Shown: positions 47,197 through 56,894 of the stretch, in pieces
How the letters are laid out: each line of letters starts with the position of its first letter
Position numbering within the stretch: the stretch's first letter is position 1
Origin: Cepaea nemoralis
Lineage: Eukaryota > Mollusca > Gastropoda > Stylommatophora > Helicidae
DNA: 64,000 nt
Reading direction: 5' to 3'
NCBI GenBank assembly: GCA_014155875.1
Contig: JACEFZ010005582.1
Location: forward strand, 555,001-619,000
The notes under the pieces: generated by a model
Database searches by the model: none
What the model saw: only the letters and a program-made list of their open reading frames with translations
What the model was told of the DNA's origin: nothing
Translations under genes and position numbers: made by a program

Positions 47197-49086
47197 ATGT
47201 TGAATAAAGAATTTTCCTTTTAAAGGAAAACTCTTTACTCCTAATCCCCATACTCCATTCCCTCTTTGTCTTCTAATCTTCCCTAAAATCAAGTTTGAGT
47301 AAATAATATATCTTTTAACTCTTCTCCCAGTGATATGGTCTGCTAATAATAACCCCCCCCCCCCCCCATATACTTCTTCTTCGACTTTTATTTATATAAT
47401 ACCACGTATGGTAACCCTGTTAATCCAAACAGTCCTTCTTTCCTTTTTATTTCCCCAAAATTATATAGCTATCCACTATATAATTCTTCATTTCTGGTTC
47501 TTTCTTGTTTCCTGTATCAATTATACATATTATAAGAACAGCTCATAAATTCTTTATCGAAACTTTTGAACTTATAAAATTTCTCATTCTTTACTATTCT
47601 GGTTCTTTCTTGGCTCCTCTAGTTTCCTGTATCAAATATACATATTATAAGAACAGCTCATAAATTCTTTATCGAAACTTTTGACCTTATACAATTTCTC
47701 ATTCTTTCAAACCCCAGGACGTACAAAAACAATGTAGTTAGAAAAAGCAAAGAAGCGGTGCGCACCTAGTAAGAAACATAAAGAATGAATACACGACATG
47801 ACCACATGGACATACAGCAATGCAAATTAAGACACTCACCCTTTACCTCCCTTGCCAATAAAAAAAAATTTTGTAAAATAATATTTTTTTAAAACACCTT
47901 ATGAAATACATCTTTGTTCGTTATAAAACAATTTGGCAAAAGTTTTCATAAATCTTATATTCCACCTTGACATTGCCAACCACAATTCTGTTCCTTTTTC
48001 ATTATCTCACCTTCCACCATGAGCCCATGTTCATATTCCATGAACATCTCTAACAAAATTAAAGCTGGTATTTCACAGCACCTATATCTTGCCCCCGTAT
48101 TTCCCATAGTCATATACTGCCATTTACAGTCTTCCCCCTACCTTATATCATTGGGACTAAGTATAATCAACTCATTTCTGAACGAAAGACTCTAAGCCAA
48201 ACCTCATCAACTTAAAGGTCCTTGACTAACTTTATAATCATATAACTCAATAGAGAACTAAAGCATTCATGTAATCGAAATAAAATGAACACAACCCCCA
48301 ACCGAATCTAAAGAAAAAACAAATTTTTAAAATGACACAACATGCATGTTATCAAATCAGAATAAAACATTCTATTACTACCTATCACTATTGGACACTT
48401 TTACGGTCCAATAGATTTTACCAACTCAAATGCTAGGAACACAATCACCCTATTGTAACTCAACCAACAACAATCAATTTTCAAAACCAAATCAAGAAAA
48501 AAAAACTTATAACTTATAACTCATAACTAAACGTTAGCCATCATTTTCTAGAACCAACTCAATCATAAAAACATATTACGTATAGTGACCCACCAACATT
48601 GGCCCCTCTTACTAAGTAAAATAACGTATATCTACTTATACAGGTCATTCCAGAATATCTATGACCAAGAAAACTAAACATTTCACTGTCCATCCGTATA
48701 TTTGTTAACTACTGACCAATTACTTATTCACACCTGTTCTATTTACCTAAACAAATCAGTAATCAACATTTATCATACCATTTATTATCTTCTAACTCCT
48801 AACAGCACATAACAACCGAAACAACTTCTTAAGTAAGCACCGTAATGTGGCCACCAATCCAATATTAACTCAACGTAGTAGCCAACCTCTACTTATCAAC
48901 GAACTTGTAATCTGGTTTCTCTAGGAGCTGTCATCACTTGTTAATCCTTATCGTTAAATACGGCATTTCCAACAGTAACCAAATACTTTCACCCCTTTTG
49001 TACCAATATCTCGAGACCACTTCCACCGTTTCGTATAAGCATCCCTTTCACTTCTAACTCCTGCTATCTGCAGTACCTTCTAACAT
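47197..49086 (-). other. 3' noncoding region of element 2
   Basis: About 1.9 kb, AT-rich, no coding recognised. It contains a roughly 105-bp imperfect tandem duplication (about 47492-47594 and 47597-47706) and a run of C at about 47351-47367. Confidence 0.6.
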
Positions 49087-49623
49087 CTATCTCCTGCGTT
49101 TCCGCTTCTTCAACAAGTCCAAGTTTCTTTGAATAAGTGCTAATTCTACATCAATATCTTCTTCTTCGTACAACTTATTAGTTTCTTCCATACTACTACT
49201 TGACTCTGACTTTTCATCCATTTCTTCTTCGTCGTCTGTATGTCTCTCTTCAGCTGCCGCTAATCTCTTCCGTTCAACATCCCACCTAATTTGTCGATCA
49301 CTCTTTCTTAAGGATCTTTCTAGTAGAGGTATATCTTCTCCGCTTGTTGAACAATCTCTAATTCTCCTCTGTCTTTTCACTTCTTTATCTCTTTGACTGT
49401 CCATTCTTCTTTTCGTTGCTTGTCTAGTATTTTTAAATGGAGCACCTGTGTCTTCTTCCATACTATCATAATGAGTTTCATTTAGCCCTTCTTCTTCCAT
49501 TCTTTTCGGAATTGTCTGTTCTTGAGTATCTTCGTAACTTGGATTTGCTAGCAACTGATTTTGTTCTGGTTCTTTTCTAAGACCTGGGGTTACTGTAGCT
49601 CCTCTAACAACCTGTTCATCCAA
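49087..49623 (-). CDS. Charged C-terminal extension of element 2 Pol
   Basis: 178 aa, with no known domain. It is very rich in Glu, Lys, Arg and Ser, with acidic clusters (MEEDTGA, DDEEEMDEKSESSSSMEE) and a basic end LLKKRKRRR that resembles a nuclear localisation signal. It directly follows the integrase after the microsatellite and is probably its original tail in another frame. A separate small ORF is an alternative reading, but the strand and abutting position favour the tail. Confidence 0.6.
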   Translation of the reverse strand: MDEQVVRGATVTPGLRKEPEQNQLLANPSYEDTQEQTIPKRMEEEGLNETHYDSMEEDTGAPFKNTRQATKRRMDSQRDKEVKRQRRIRDCSTSGEDIPLLERSLRKSDRQIRWDVERKRLAAAEERHTDDEEEMDEKSESSSSMEETNKLYEEEDIDVELALIQRNLDLLKKRKRRR

Positions 49624-50492
49624 AAATTTCGCATCCGAATAATAATTATTATTATAATTATTATTTCTATCTCATCTTCATCTCTTCTTAAGTGTTCAAC
49701 GTGTGCCCTTGCTATATGTGCTGTGACCTGGTTCTTTATAATATACGATACATTACCTAGTTTTTCCAAAACGTAATAACCTGGAATCCAACGAGCATCA
49801 AACTTAGAGTTTCTTCTATGCTTCTTGTAATAAACTCTATCACCTACCTTAAACTCCTGTAATTTTGTATTTACATTTTTGTACTTTTTCTGTCTTTCCC
49901 TAGCTTTAATTATATTATTCCTTAACCTCACATGTGCTTTATGCATTTCTTGTATTATGGTCTCTTGAAATTCTTCACCCATATATTTCCGTCTAGGTTT
50001 TAATAGATTATCTATAGGTAATATTGGTTCCCTCCCGTGTAATAAATAAAATGGTGAAAAACCCGTGCTCTCATTTTGATTTGTACGAATGGCACTAAGG
50101 GCAGGTCCCAAAAATAAATCCCAATCTCTTTCATGTTCATCAATAATCTTTGCCAAAATGTCGTATAACGTCCGATGTTGACGTTCGTTTTTCGCATTTG
50201 AAGAAGGTCTATAAAATGAGGTCTTTATATGTCTTATGTTTAAATCTTTTAATAACTTTTCGAATTTTTTATTTACAAACTCTCTACCATTATCTGTAAG
50301 TATACTTTGTGGGCAACTAAACCTTGGTACGAACTCTTGTAAAAAAATATTAATGACAGTATCCGCGCTTTTATCTGGAATTGCATAAACCTCTGGCCAA
50401 AGACTGTAGACGTCTACTAAATGAATTAAATACACATTTCCTGACAATGTCCTAGGGTGTGGACCCGATATATCTAAACTAATCTTTTGCAT
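49590..50492 (-). CDS. Integrase core of Ty3/gypsy element 2
   Basis: Contains LDISGPHPRTLSGN with the first Asp, ILTDNGREFVN with the second, and SSNAKNERQHRTL with the Glu of the DDE triad. GFSPFYLLHGREPILPID and a GPY/F-like end (KVGDRVYYKKHRRNSKFDAR, WIPGYYVLEKLG) follow. The frame then enters an AAT/ATT microsatellite that reads as a run of isoleucines (49637-49663) and leaves the reading frame. Confidence 0.93.
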   Translation of the reverse strand: MQKISLDISGPHPRTLSGNVYLIHLVDVYSLWPEVYAIPDKSADTVINIFLQEFVPRFSCPQSILTDNGREFVNKKFEKLLKDLNIRHIKTSFYRPSSNAKNERQHRTLYDILAKIIDEHERDWDLFLGPALSAIRTNQNESTGFSPFYLLHGREPILPIDNLLKPRRKYMGEEFQETIIQEMHKAHVRLRNNIIKARERQKKYKNVNTKLQEFKVGDRVYYKKHRRNSKFDARWIPGYYVLEKLGNVSYIIKNQVTAHIARAHVEHLRRDEDEIEIIIIIIIIIRMRNFWMNRLLEELQ

Positions 50493-50516
50493 TGGGAACT
50501 GAGGAATATCTGTGTC

Positions 50517-51796
50517 TTATAAGGGAGACTTTATTGTTTTCATGTTCCTTAATCTGCACTTTTCACACGTATCTACATATTTGCATGCAGATTTAAACAA
50601 GTTTGGCCAATAATATTTACTTGTAAGTGCTTTCACCAGTTTGTCTCTACCGAGATGTCCATTTTCATCGTGATATGCTTTTAAAAGTTCATTTTCCAAA
50701 TGCCTTGGAATATATTTCCTTAGCTGTTCGTTCCTTTCACACATATAATATAACTGTCCATCCTCTTGTAAAACCAAATAATTCCTTTTATATTTGTTAT
50801 CTTCTGTTTCTCGTAATTTTTCTTTTATTTGTATGACTCTTGGGTCCAAATCTTGCTCTTCTTTCATATTGAATTGTGCTAACTGTAGGTCTTCTTCCCT
50901 ATGTTCAGACTCTTGATCCGATGGTAGACTATCAAATTCTTCCCTATTTATTATAGCAGAATCTAGAATATTTACTTGCCAATTTCGGTCGTCTATCTCT
51001 GGTTCAGCTGCTTCCTCTTCTGTATCTTCTGATGACTGTGGATATGGAATTCTAGACAATAAATCGGCGCATGTATTTATCCTACCTGGTATGTACTCAA
51101 TTACCGCGTTGTACCCCTGTAGATTCAATGCCCACGTCTGTATTTTCCTGTTCTGCACAGGAGCTTCTAGAAAAGACTTTAAAGGCATGTGGTCAGTTCT
51201 AATAACAAAATTTGCGTTATGTAAGTAGTAATTAAGTTTTTGAAGAGCGTAATGAATCGCGTAAGCCTCCTTCTCAATAGTCGTCCATTTCCTTTGTGAT
51301 TTACTAAGTTTATGCGACAAGAAGTAGATAGGCCTTTCATTTTTAACGCCTGGTATTCCAGACTCTTTTCCTTCATATGGTTGCACCAAACATGCTCCTA
51401 CTGCATTGTCCGAAGCATCTGTGTATAGTATTAACTGTTTGTTTAAGTCTGGATGCGTTAACAGTGGTACCAGTGTTAAGCTGTTTTTTAAATACTCGAA
51501 CGCTTTTTGACATTCATCATCCCACTTAAACCTAGCGTACTTGCCTGTTAAGTTTGTAATAGGTTCAGCTATCCTTGAAAACGCTGGAATAAATCGCCTA
51601 TAATACGCACATGTTCCTATAAAAGCACGTACTTCCTTAACGTTAGTTGGAGCAGGTAACTCTTTAATAATCTTTATTTTGTCCTGGTCTGGTTTAATAC
51701 CTTCTCTATTTATAATATACCCCAAATATTTTGTTTCTGTCTTTAAAAATTGGCATTTACTAAGCTTTAACTTTACATCATGCTTTCTTAATCCTG
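50517..51796 (-). CDS. RT thumb, RNase H and integrase zinc region of element 2
   Basis: Begins with KLKLSKCQFLKTETKYLGYI (RT end) and VKEVRAFIGTCAYYRRFIPA. RNase H follows with LILYTDASDNAVGACLVQ, WTTIEKEAYAIHYAL, FVIRTDHMPLKSFL and YIPGRINTCADLLSR. After a variable linker comes the integrase zinc finger HDENGHLGRD...CEKC. A stop (TAA, 50519-50517) interrupts the frame before the integrase core, which continues in the same frame from 50492. Confidence 0.93.
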
Positions 51797-52884
51797 TCAA
51801 ACACTAGTCTAATATGTTTCAAATGATCCTCTACATTTCCTTTTGTATAAATCAATATATCGTCTATATAGGCTAGAGCGAACCTTTGCATACCTTCTAA
51901 AACTTCATTAATTAAGAGCATATAGTGAGAGGGTGCCGTTTTTACGCCAAAAGGCATTCGTAAGAATTCGTACGAGCCCATATGGGTACAAAAGGCGCTT
52001 TTCTTTTGTGCGTCTTCCGACATCGGAATACACCAAAATCCTGACCTTGCGTCCAGCGTTGTAAAATATGTAGAGCCATTAAGCAGCCCCAAAATATCAT
52101 CAATCACCGGCAGTGGGTATGCTACATTCTTGGTAATTTTGTTCAACGCCCTGTAATCACAGCAGAAGCGACTCGTACCATCAGGTTTGGCCACGATGAC
52201 GACCGGAGACGACCATTCAGACTTCGACCTTTTTATTATTCCTGCTTTCAGCATCTCTTCTATTGCCTTTTCCACGATTTCTCTGTTTCTTAATGGAGTT
52301 CTATATGGTTGTAAACTTATTGGTGGATGATCTCCCGTGTCTATTTCCATTGTAACTGTTCGCGTCTTTCCCAATTCTAAATCATTAACCATAAACACAT
52401 CTTGATTTTGCTTTATAAGTTGTTCCAACACTTCCTTATTTTCTGGCGGAGCTTTTAACTGTGACAACAATTCTTGTTCCCTTGTTATTTTGTCCAGTGA
52501 ATGTATATGGGCTTTATTTCCTCTGGATGGATGGATCAATTCATCCATTCTGACGTTCCCTCTTCTTCTGTGTCCGCGTCTGTCATTTCCCCTTTCACTA
52601 GAAGTTTCCAAATAACTTGTTCCCGACACTTCTGCTCTATCCGTTGCCAATATGTCACTAATGTTATGATCTAATTTGGCTATCACACATCCTCTGTATA
52701 ACTTGATTTCTCTACCTGTGTTGTTGATAACCATTACTGGAAAGGTTAAGTGTTTATCCAACTCCATTACTCCATCTGGAACCTCCAAACCAGGCTCATC
52801 AATTATTTCCTCTTGTAACTCAGTGATTCTGACTGTGTTTCCTTCCACATAATATGGGTTTCTCTTCAGCTTCGCTTGTATCAA
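51778..52884 (-). CDS. Reverse transcriptase of Ty3/gypsy element 2
   Basis: Contains the chain of RT motifs: GIIKRSKSEWSSPVVIVAKP, FCCDYRALNKIT, YFTTLDARSGFWCIPM, RMPFGVKTAPSHYM, and the catalytic YIDDILIYTK. The frame ends at a stop by 51778, while the RT thumb continues from about 51796 in another frame. There is thus a one-base indel between about 51781 and 51800. Sequence before the RT is a typical gypsy PR-RT spacer. Confidence 0.93.
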   Translation of the reverse strand: MIQAKLKRNPYYVEGNTVRITELQEEIIDEPGLEVPDGVMELDKHLTFPVMVINNTGREIKLYRGCVIAKLDHNISDILATDRAEVSGTSYLETSSERGNDRRGHRRRGNVRMDELIHPSRGNKAHIHSLDKITREQELLSQLKAPPENKEVLEQLIKQNQDVFMVNDLELGKTRTVTMEIDTGDHPPISLQPYRTPLRNREIVEKAIEEMLKAGIIKRSKSEWSSPVVIVAKPDGTSRFCCDYRALNKITKNVAYPLPVIDDILGLLNGSTYFTTLDARSGFWCIPMSEDAQKKSAFCTHMGSYEFLRMPFGVKTAPSHYMLLINEVLEGMQRFALAYIDDILIYTKGNVEDHLKHIRLVFDRIKKA

Positions 52885-52890
52885 ATTAAC

Positions 52891-53430
52891 CTACTGTGGT
52901 TTTAACGTCGTTGTCATTTTAACTCTAACTAATGCTGATATATGCATGTCCTCTTCCATATCTATATAGACGTCCCTGAATTTTAACTTATGTAAATCAT
53001 AAAAAAGTCTTATTCCATTTTTTATCAAAACATCTCTTCCTATTAACATATTTCTATTTAAACCCCTCACTACATGAAAAAGGTGTCTTATGTTGATCCC
53101 TCCTAACTTAAAATTTATCATTGTTTGTCCAATTACTTGTAAATTCTGTCCAGTAACAGAGTGTAAATTATTATGACTCTTAAATACTCTACAATTTCTT
53201 ACTATTTTGTATAAAAAACTTTCTTTTACTACACTAACTTGAGCTCCCGAATCAATTAATGTACGAACTCTATACTTTCCTATTTCTAATATACAAGAGC
53301 TATAATCTGTTTTATCTTCTATAAATTTCTTGACTTCATCTAGTTGAAAATATTCTCTGTTCGACCTATTATACCTGTTATTAACATATTCTCTAACCCT
53401 TGGGACCTTACTATTTACCCTCCTATCATA
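52891..53430 (-). CDS. Protease region of Ty3/gypsy element 2 Pol
   Basis: In the minus frame leading into RT, TLIDSGAQVSVVKESF (about 53258-53210) carries the retropepsin DSGA motif. NMLIGRDVLIKNGIRLFYD downstream is the usual ILG-D region. There is no clear ATG before 53121, as expected for a Pol reached by frameshift. A TAG at 52890-52888 separates it from RT in the same frame and is probably a disabling mutation. Confidence 0.8.
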   Translation of the reverse strand, partial: YDRRVNSKVPRVREYVNNRYNRSNREYFQLDEVKKFIEDKTDYSSCILEIGKYRVRTLIDSGAQVSVVKESFLYKIVRNCRVFKSHNNLHSVTGQNLQVIGQTMINFKLGGINIRHLFHVVRGLNRNMLIGRDVLIKNGIRLFYDLHKLKFRDVYIDMEEDMHISALVRVKMTTTLKPQ

Positions 53431-53438
53431 GGTCCTGT

Positions 53439-54413
53439 CTAATAGGTAGGGCGCCGATTTTCCTGTGTTCTTGTACCTGTAAAATTCCTGTGTCCATCAA
53501 CAACATTCCTACTCACCCTATTATTATCATGTCTACCCTGTGTATTCGACTGGACACGCCTGTTATTACAAAAACGAGAAACATGTCCCCGTTGACCACA
53601 AACCCAACAGACAATATTTGTGTTATTTGTGTTTCCCACTGTCTCACTTGTAGGGTATCTCACATTTCTTCTTTCAACATAATCGTTCCTATTTCTACCT
53701 TGTAACGTTTGTATACCGCCTCTCCTATTCCATCCGAATCTTGTTTGTCCTATTTCCATGGGTTCTTCAACTCTGTCGTCTCGATTACTTCCCACTTCTC
53801 GTCCTGTTCTTAATCTAAACCTACGTCTCAAATTTTCCTCTTGTACCGCGATATCCACCGCTTGTGATAACCTCTCAGGGTTTTCCCGCATCAACTTAAG
53901 TTTCAAACCATCAGATTTTATGCCATCTACAAAAATCCCTACTAACATCCTTTCCACCTCCTCCCCTCGTACATTCTGTCCTAAGAATGCTTCTTCAGCC
54001 AGGTTAATCAATCTATCGCTAAACAATTGTACCGTCTCTCCGTTATTTTGTTTAGCCTGCCTCAACACCGAAAATGCATGTTGTGGATCCGTTATTTCTG
54101 CATATTTCCTTGCTAGGTCTTCTTTGAATTGTTCCGACGTCTCATCTACTCTAGCCTCTAACTTTCTTCTTATATGATCCGAAACTGGTTCCGTTGCCGT
54201 CTGATAAGCCAGTCTCATTTTTTCTTCATCTGTTGCTGAGATCAAATAGGCATATTTTTCTATGGAAGTGACCCATTTCTTATAGTCTCTGGCCTGTCCA
54301 CTAAACTTCACAATTTCTGTTGCCATCCCTTGTTGTTTAATCACCATATTAAGTCGGCCTACTGCTGTTCCCACGCCTGTTAAAACCTGTGCTAAGGTGT
54401 CCTGTTCCGCCAT
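53439..54413 (-). CDS. Gag of defective Ty3/gypsy element 2
   Basis: I start at the ATG giving MAEQDTLAQVL (54413). A 13-codon longer frame (54452) begins with a hydrophobic run unlike Gag. The middle is a capsid-type domain (FSGQARDYKKWVTSIEKYAY; later FLGQNVRGEEVERMLVGIFV). An arginine-rich linker follows, then one zinc knuckle CWVCGQRGHVSRFC (CCHC). It ends at a TAG; the protease-RT coding sense is in the -1 frame relative to gag, as commonly seen when Pol is made by frameshifting. Tandem 79-bp repeats lie just upstream. Confidence 0.9.
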   Translation of the reverse strand: MAEQDTLAQVLTGVGTAVGRLNMVIKQQGMATEIVKFSGQARDYKKWVTSIEKYAYLISATDEEKMRLAYQTATEPVSDHIRRKLEARVDETSEQFKEDLARKYAEITDPQHAFSVLRQAKQNNGETVQLFSDRLINLAEEAFLGQNVRGEEVERMLVGIFVDGIKSDGLKLKLMRENPERLSQAVDIAVQEENLRRRFRLRTGREVGSNRDDRVEEPMEIGQTRFGWNRRGGIQTLQGRNRNDYVERRNVRYPTSETVGNTNNTNIVCWVCGQRGHVSRFCNNRRVQSNTQGRHDNNRVSRNVVDGHRNFTGTRTQENRRPTY

Positions 54414-54445
54414 GCTGAAAAATACTGAAACAAAGCAAGCAAAGA

Positions 54446-54830
54446 ACCACACAATTTCAACTTCTTAATTTAAAGAATACACTCACTTATTATAGACAAC
54501 CACAGTTATTTTCTGGGTTTGAGTACCACACAATTTTAACTTCTTAATTTAAGGAATACACTCACTTATTATAGAAAACCAGAGTTATTTTCTGGGTTTG
54601 AGTACCACACAATTTTAACTTCTTAATTTAAGGAATACACTCACTTATTATAGAAAACCAGAGTTATTTTCTGGGTCTGAGTACCACACAATTTTAACTT
54701 CTTAATTTAAGGAATACACTCACTTATTATAGAAAACCAGAGTTATTTTCTGGGTCTGAGTACCACACAATTTTAACTTCTTAATTTAAGGAATTCACTC
54801 ACTTATTATAGAAAACCAGAGTTAGTTTCT
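54446..54830. repeat. 79-bp tandem repeats upstream of gag (element 2 leader)
   Basis: About 4.9 copies of a 79-bp unit beginning ACCACACAATTTTAACTTCT, with copy starts at 54446, 54525, 54604 and onward. They lie immediately upstream of the gag ATG on the minus strand. Confidence 0.9.
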
Positions 54831-55179
54831 TTTCGTTTCCTGACTCAAGCCCGTACCTTCCTCGCCTCAGCGTCAATTTTCGTTCGATCGCCAGGAGTCT
54901 ATCTCAGCTGAAAAATCAGTCGTGGAGTTCAGGTAGTCTGTTTCTTCCCCCAGGTAATTGCGTTACTTCTCTAGGGATGCCGGGATTATCTTCAACCCCT
55001 GGTTGGGTCCCATCTGAGTCTTGTAGCCTTTGTTTTCACCCCGGGTGGGGTACATCATCGTCGTCTTGAGATAGCGATAACGTAAGTGGCTGGCGATTTG
55101 AAATTAGCAAAAGTCAGATTATGGTAACTTTTTGAAACTCCAGAGTTCAGATCGCGGCTATGGGAAGCCCTTTAATAAC

Positions 55180-55610
55180 GCTGAAGGCTGAAGTTCAGAC
55201 AACGACCATGACCAGCCCCTGGATAACGTTAAAGTTCAGACAACGTCTCCGGAAAGCCCTTTGGTAACGTTAAAGTTCAGACTACGGCTCTGGAAAGCCC
55301 TTTGGTAACGTTAAAGTTCAGACTACGGCTCTGGAAAGCCCTTTGATGACGTTAAAATTCAAACCACGGCTCTGGGAAGCCCTTTGATGACGTTAAAATT
55401 CAAACCACGGCTCTGGGAAGCCCTTTGATGACGTTAAAATTCAAACCACGGCTCTGGGAGGCCCTTTGATGAGGTTAAAATTCAAACCACGGCTCTGGGA
55501 GGCCCTTTGATGAGGTTAAAATTCAAACCACGGCTCTGGGAGGCCCTTTGATGAGGTTAAAGTTCAGTCAGCGGCTCTGAGAGGCCCTTTGATGAGGTTA
55601 AAGTTCTATA
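55180..55610. repeat. 41-bp tandem repeats in element 2 leader
   Basis: About ten copies of a 41-bp unit around GGCTCTGGGAAGCCCTTTGA with graded divergence (AAGCCC units, then AGGCCC units). They are positioned between the primer site and the 79-bp array. Confidence 0.9.
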
Positions 55611-55846
55611 ATTTTACATGATTGAGAAATTATTTGCTCAGGGTTATCACAGCCTTCGAGCCTCTTTATTTGCTGATTACTGAACTGATTACAGAATTTT
55701 ACTGGACATCCTTTCACTGGAACAACAACAAGCGTCTCCCGACCTTGATAAAACTGATTTGAGAAAACGTTAAATACCTTCTGGTTTAGGCATTCTTTGA
55801 AGGTTTCTTAGTACTTCGCGTGGTAGCCGGGACGGCCCAATTCAGT

Positions 55847-55864
55847 ATCCTAGTCACGGCACCA
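55847..55864 (-). promoter_or_regulatory. Primer binding site, tRNA-His type
   Basis: TGGTGCCGTGACTAGGAT on the minus strand is complementary to the conserved 3' end of animal tRNA-His (...TCACGGCACCA), to my memory with one variable position. It directly follows the 5' LTR of element 2. Confidence 0.75.
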
Positions 55865-56109
55865 TTTCGCATCCTATACCAGTGTATAAGAACACGAAGG
55901 CATGTTGTTTTCTTGTTGATATAACGTTTATTGGTGTAAGAGTGAAAGGGTGAGAGATGCTCAATCGTGACGTATTGGGTTGGCAAGGGCAGTTAAGATC
56001 CGGCCTTTGACCGAAGTGGAGGAGAACATCGAAGCTTTGTCATCTTACACCAATAAACGTTATATCAACAAGAAAACAACATGCCTTCGTGTTCTTATAC
56101 ACTGGTATA
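55865..56109 (-). repeat. 5' LTR of element 2 with 67-bp inverted arms
   Basis: Shares the central segment with 46946-47115, but here the fold-back arms are a different part: 55875-55941 and 56043-56109 are perfect reverse complements. The first part of the LTR seen at the other end (TGTAACAGT...) is missing. A tRNA-His-type primer site follows immediately at 55864. Confidence 0.7.
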
Positions 56110-56464
56110 ATGAGACTATGTAGCCAGTTCTCTTCCTCTTCGCCTAACCTTCGCAGACAATTACCAAAAAATGCAAAAATATGTATGGTACCCATGTTGA
56201 TGAGGCTGTGGCGAGCCCATAGATCCCACAGCCGTACAACCCCATGGATGCCAAAGCCGTACAATCCCATCCATCTCACAGCCGTACAACCCCATGGACC
56301 CCATATTCACCTTGCCCTAAACCTGCTGGTTAACAATAACAGAAGTGGACGAGTGACGTAGGTACGAACATAAACAGAAATGCTATAATCGACAATGAGA
56401 ACAAGATGTGACCGCATAAAATAATCTTTATTAACACACAAAGTGGTCATAATGAAGAAAATAA
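56110..56464. other. Unassigned sequence with short CAGCCGTACAACCCCAT repeats
   Basis: Three or four copies of CACAGCCGTACAACCCCATG between 56215 and 56305; the remainder shows nothing recognised. Confidence 0.5.
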
Positions 56465-56894
56465 CGTCTATAGAATGCGACCGTGAGGGCTTATCTGGTT
56501 CTCAAGATCAGTCCCGCGACTGACGTTCATTGTCTCGGATGGCTGTGTGAGGTGCACCCAATCGGGCACTTCCTAGCCGACGCAAGTTAGCGAGGTAGGC
56601 ATTTCGAGAATGTGACCGCAGCGCGGAGCCGGAGTCGCGTTTTGAGCGGGTAAAAGAGCAAGTTGTGTACGAAATTTCGACCAGGTCTCAATAAGATCCA
56701 CTCTCTCAAGATGAGTAGTGGGCTTGGAGTTAGTAAGCTGGCATAATTGTTCGGTCAGTCCTGTCTGGCGTAGCATGAAAGCTCGTCGATTGGCGTCCAG
56801 TAGTTTTGCATGTATCACCGTGTACCGATTGAGCGCGCTGAGCGATAGCCACTCTTGGCCTGCGTGTGCGTGAATAGTCCGTCTGTCCGATAGA
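56465..56894 (+). other. Probable 5' ETS remnant upstream of 18S fragment
   Basis: Sequence of higher GC and CpG content than its surroundings, directly upstream of the 18S 5' end, with no simple repeats or transposon landmarks. Position suggests external transcribed spacer; spacers are not conserved, so this is inference. Confidence 0.4.

Larger units (their letters stand above)
46871..56109 (-). mobile_element. Defective Ty3/gypsy element 2 (gag-PR-RT-RH-INT)
   Basis: About 9.2 kb. From right to left: a rearranged 5' LTR, tRNA-His-like primer site, a leader with two tandem arrays, gag, protease, RT, RNase H, integrase, a charged tail, about 1.9 kb noncoding, a polypurine tract, and a rearranged 3' LTR. 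Pol carries at least two stops and two frame changes, so this copy is dead. Canonical domain order separates it from the gmr1-type element. No clear target duplication was seen; the 5' LTR lacks the first part present in the 3' LTR. Confidence 0.9.
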
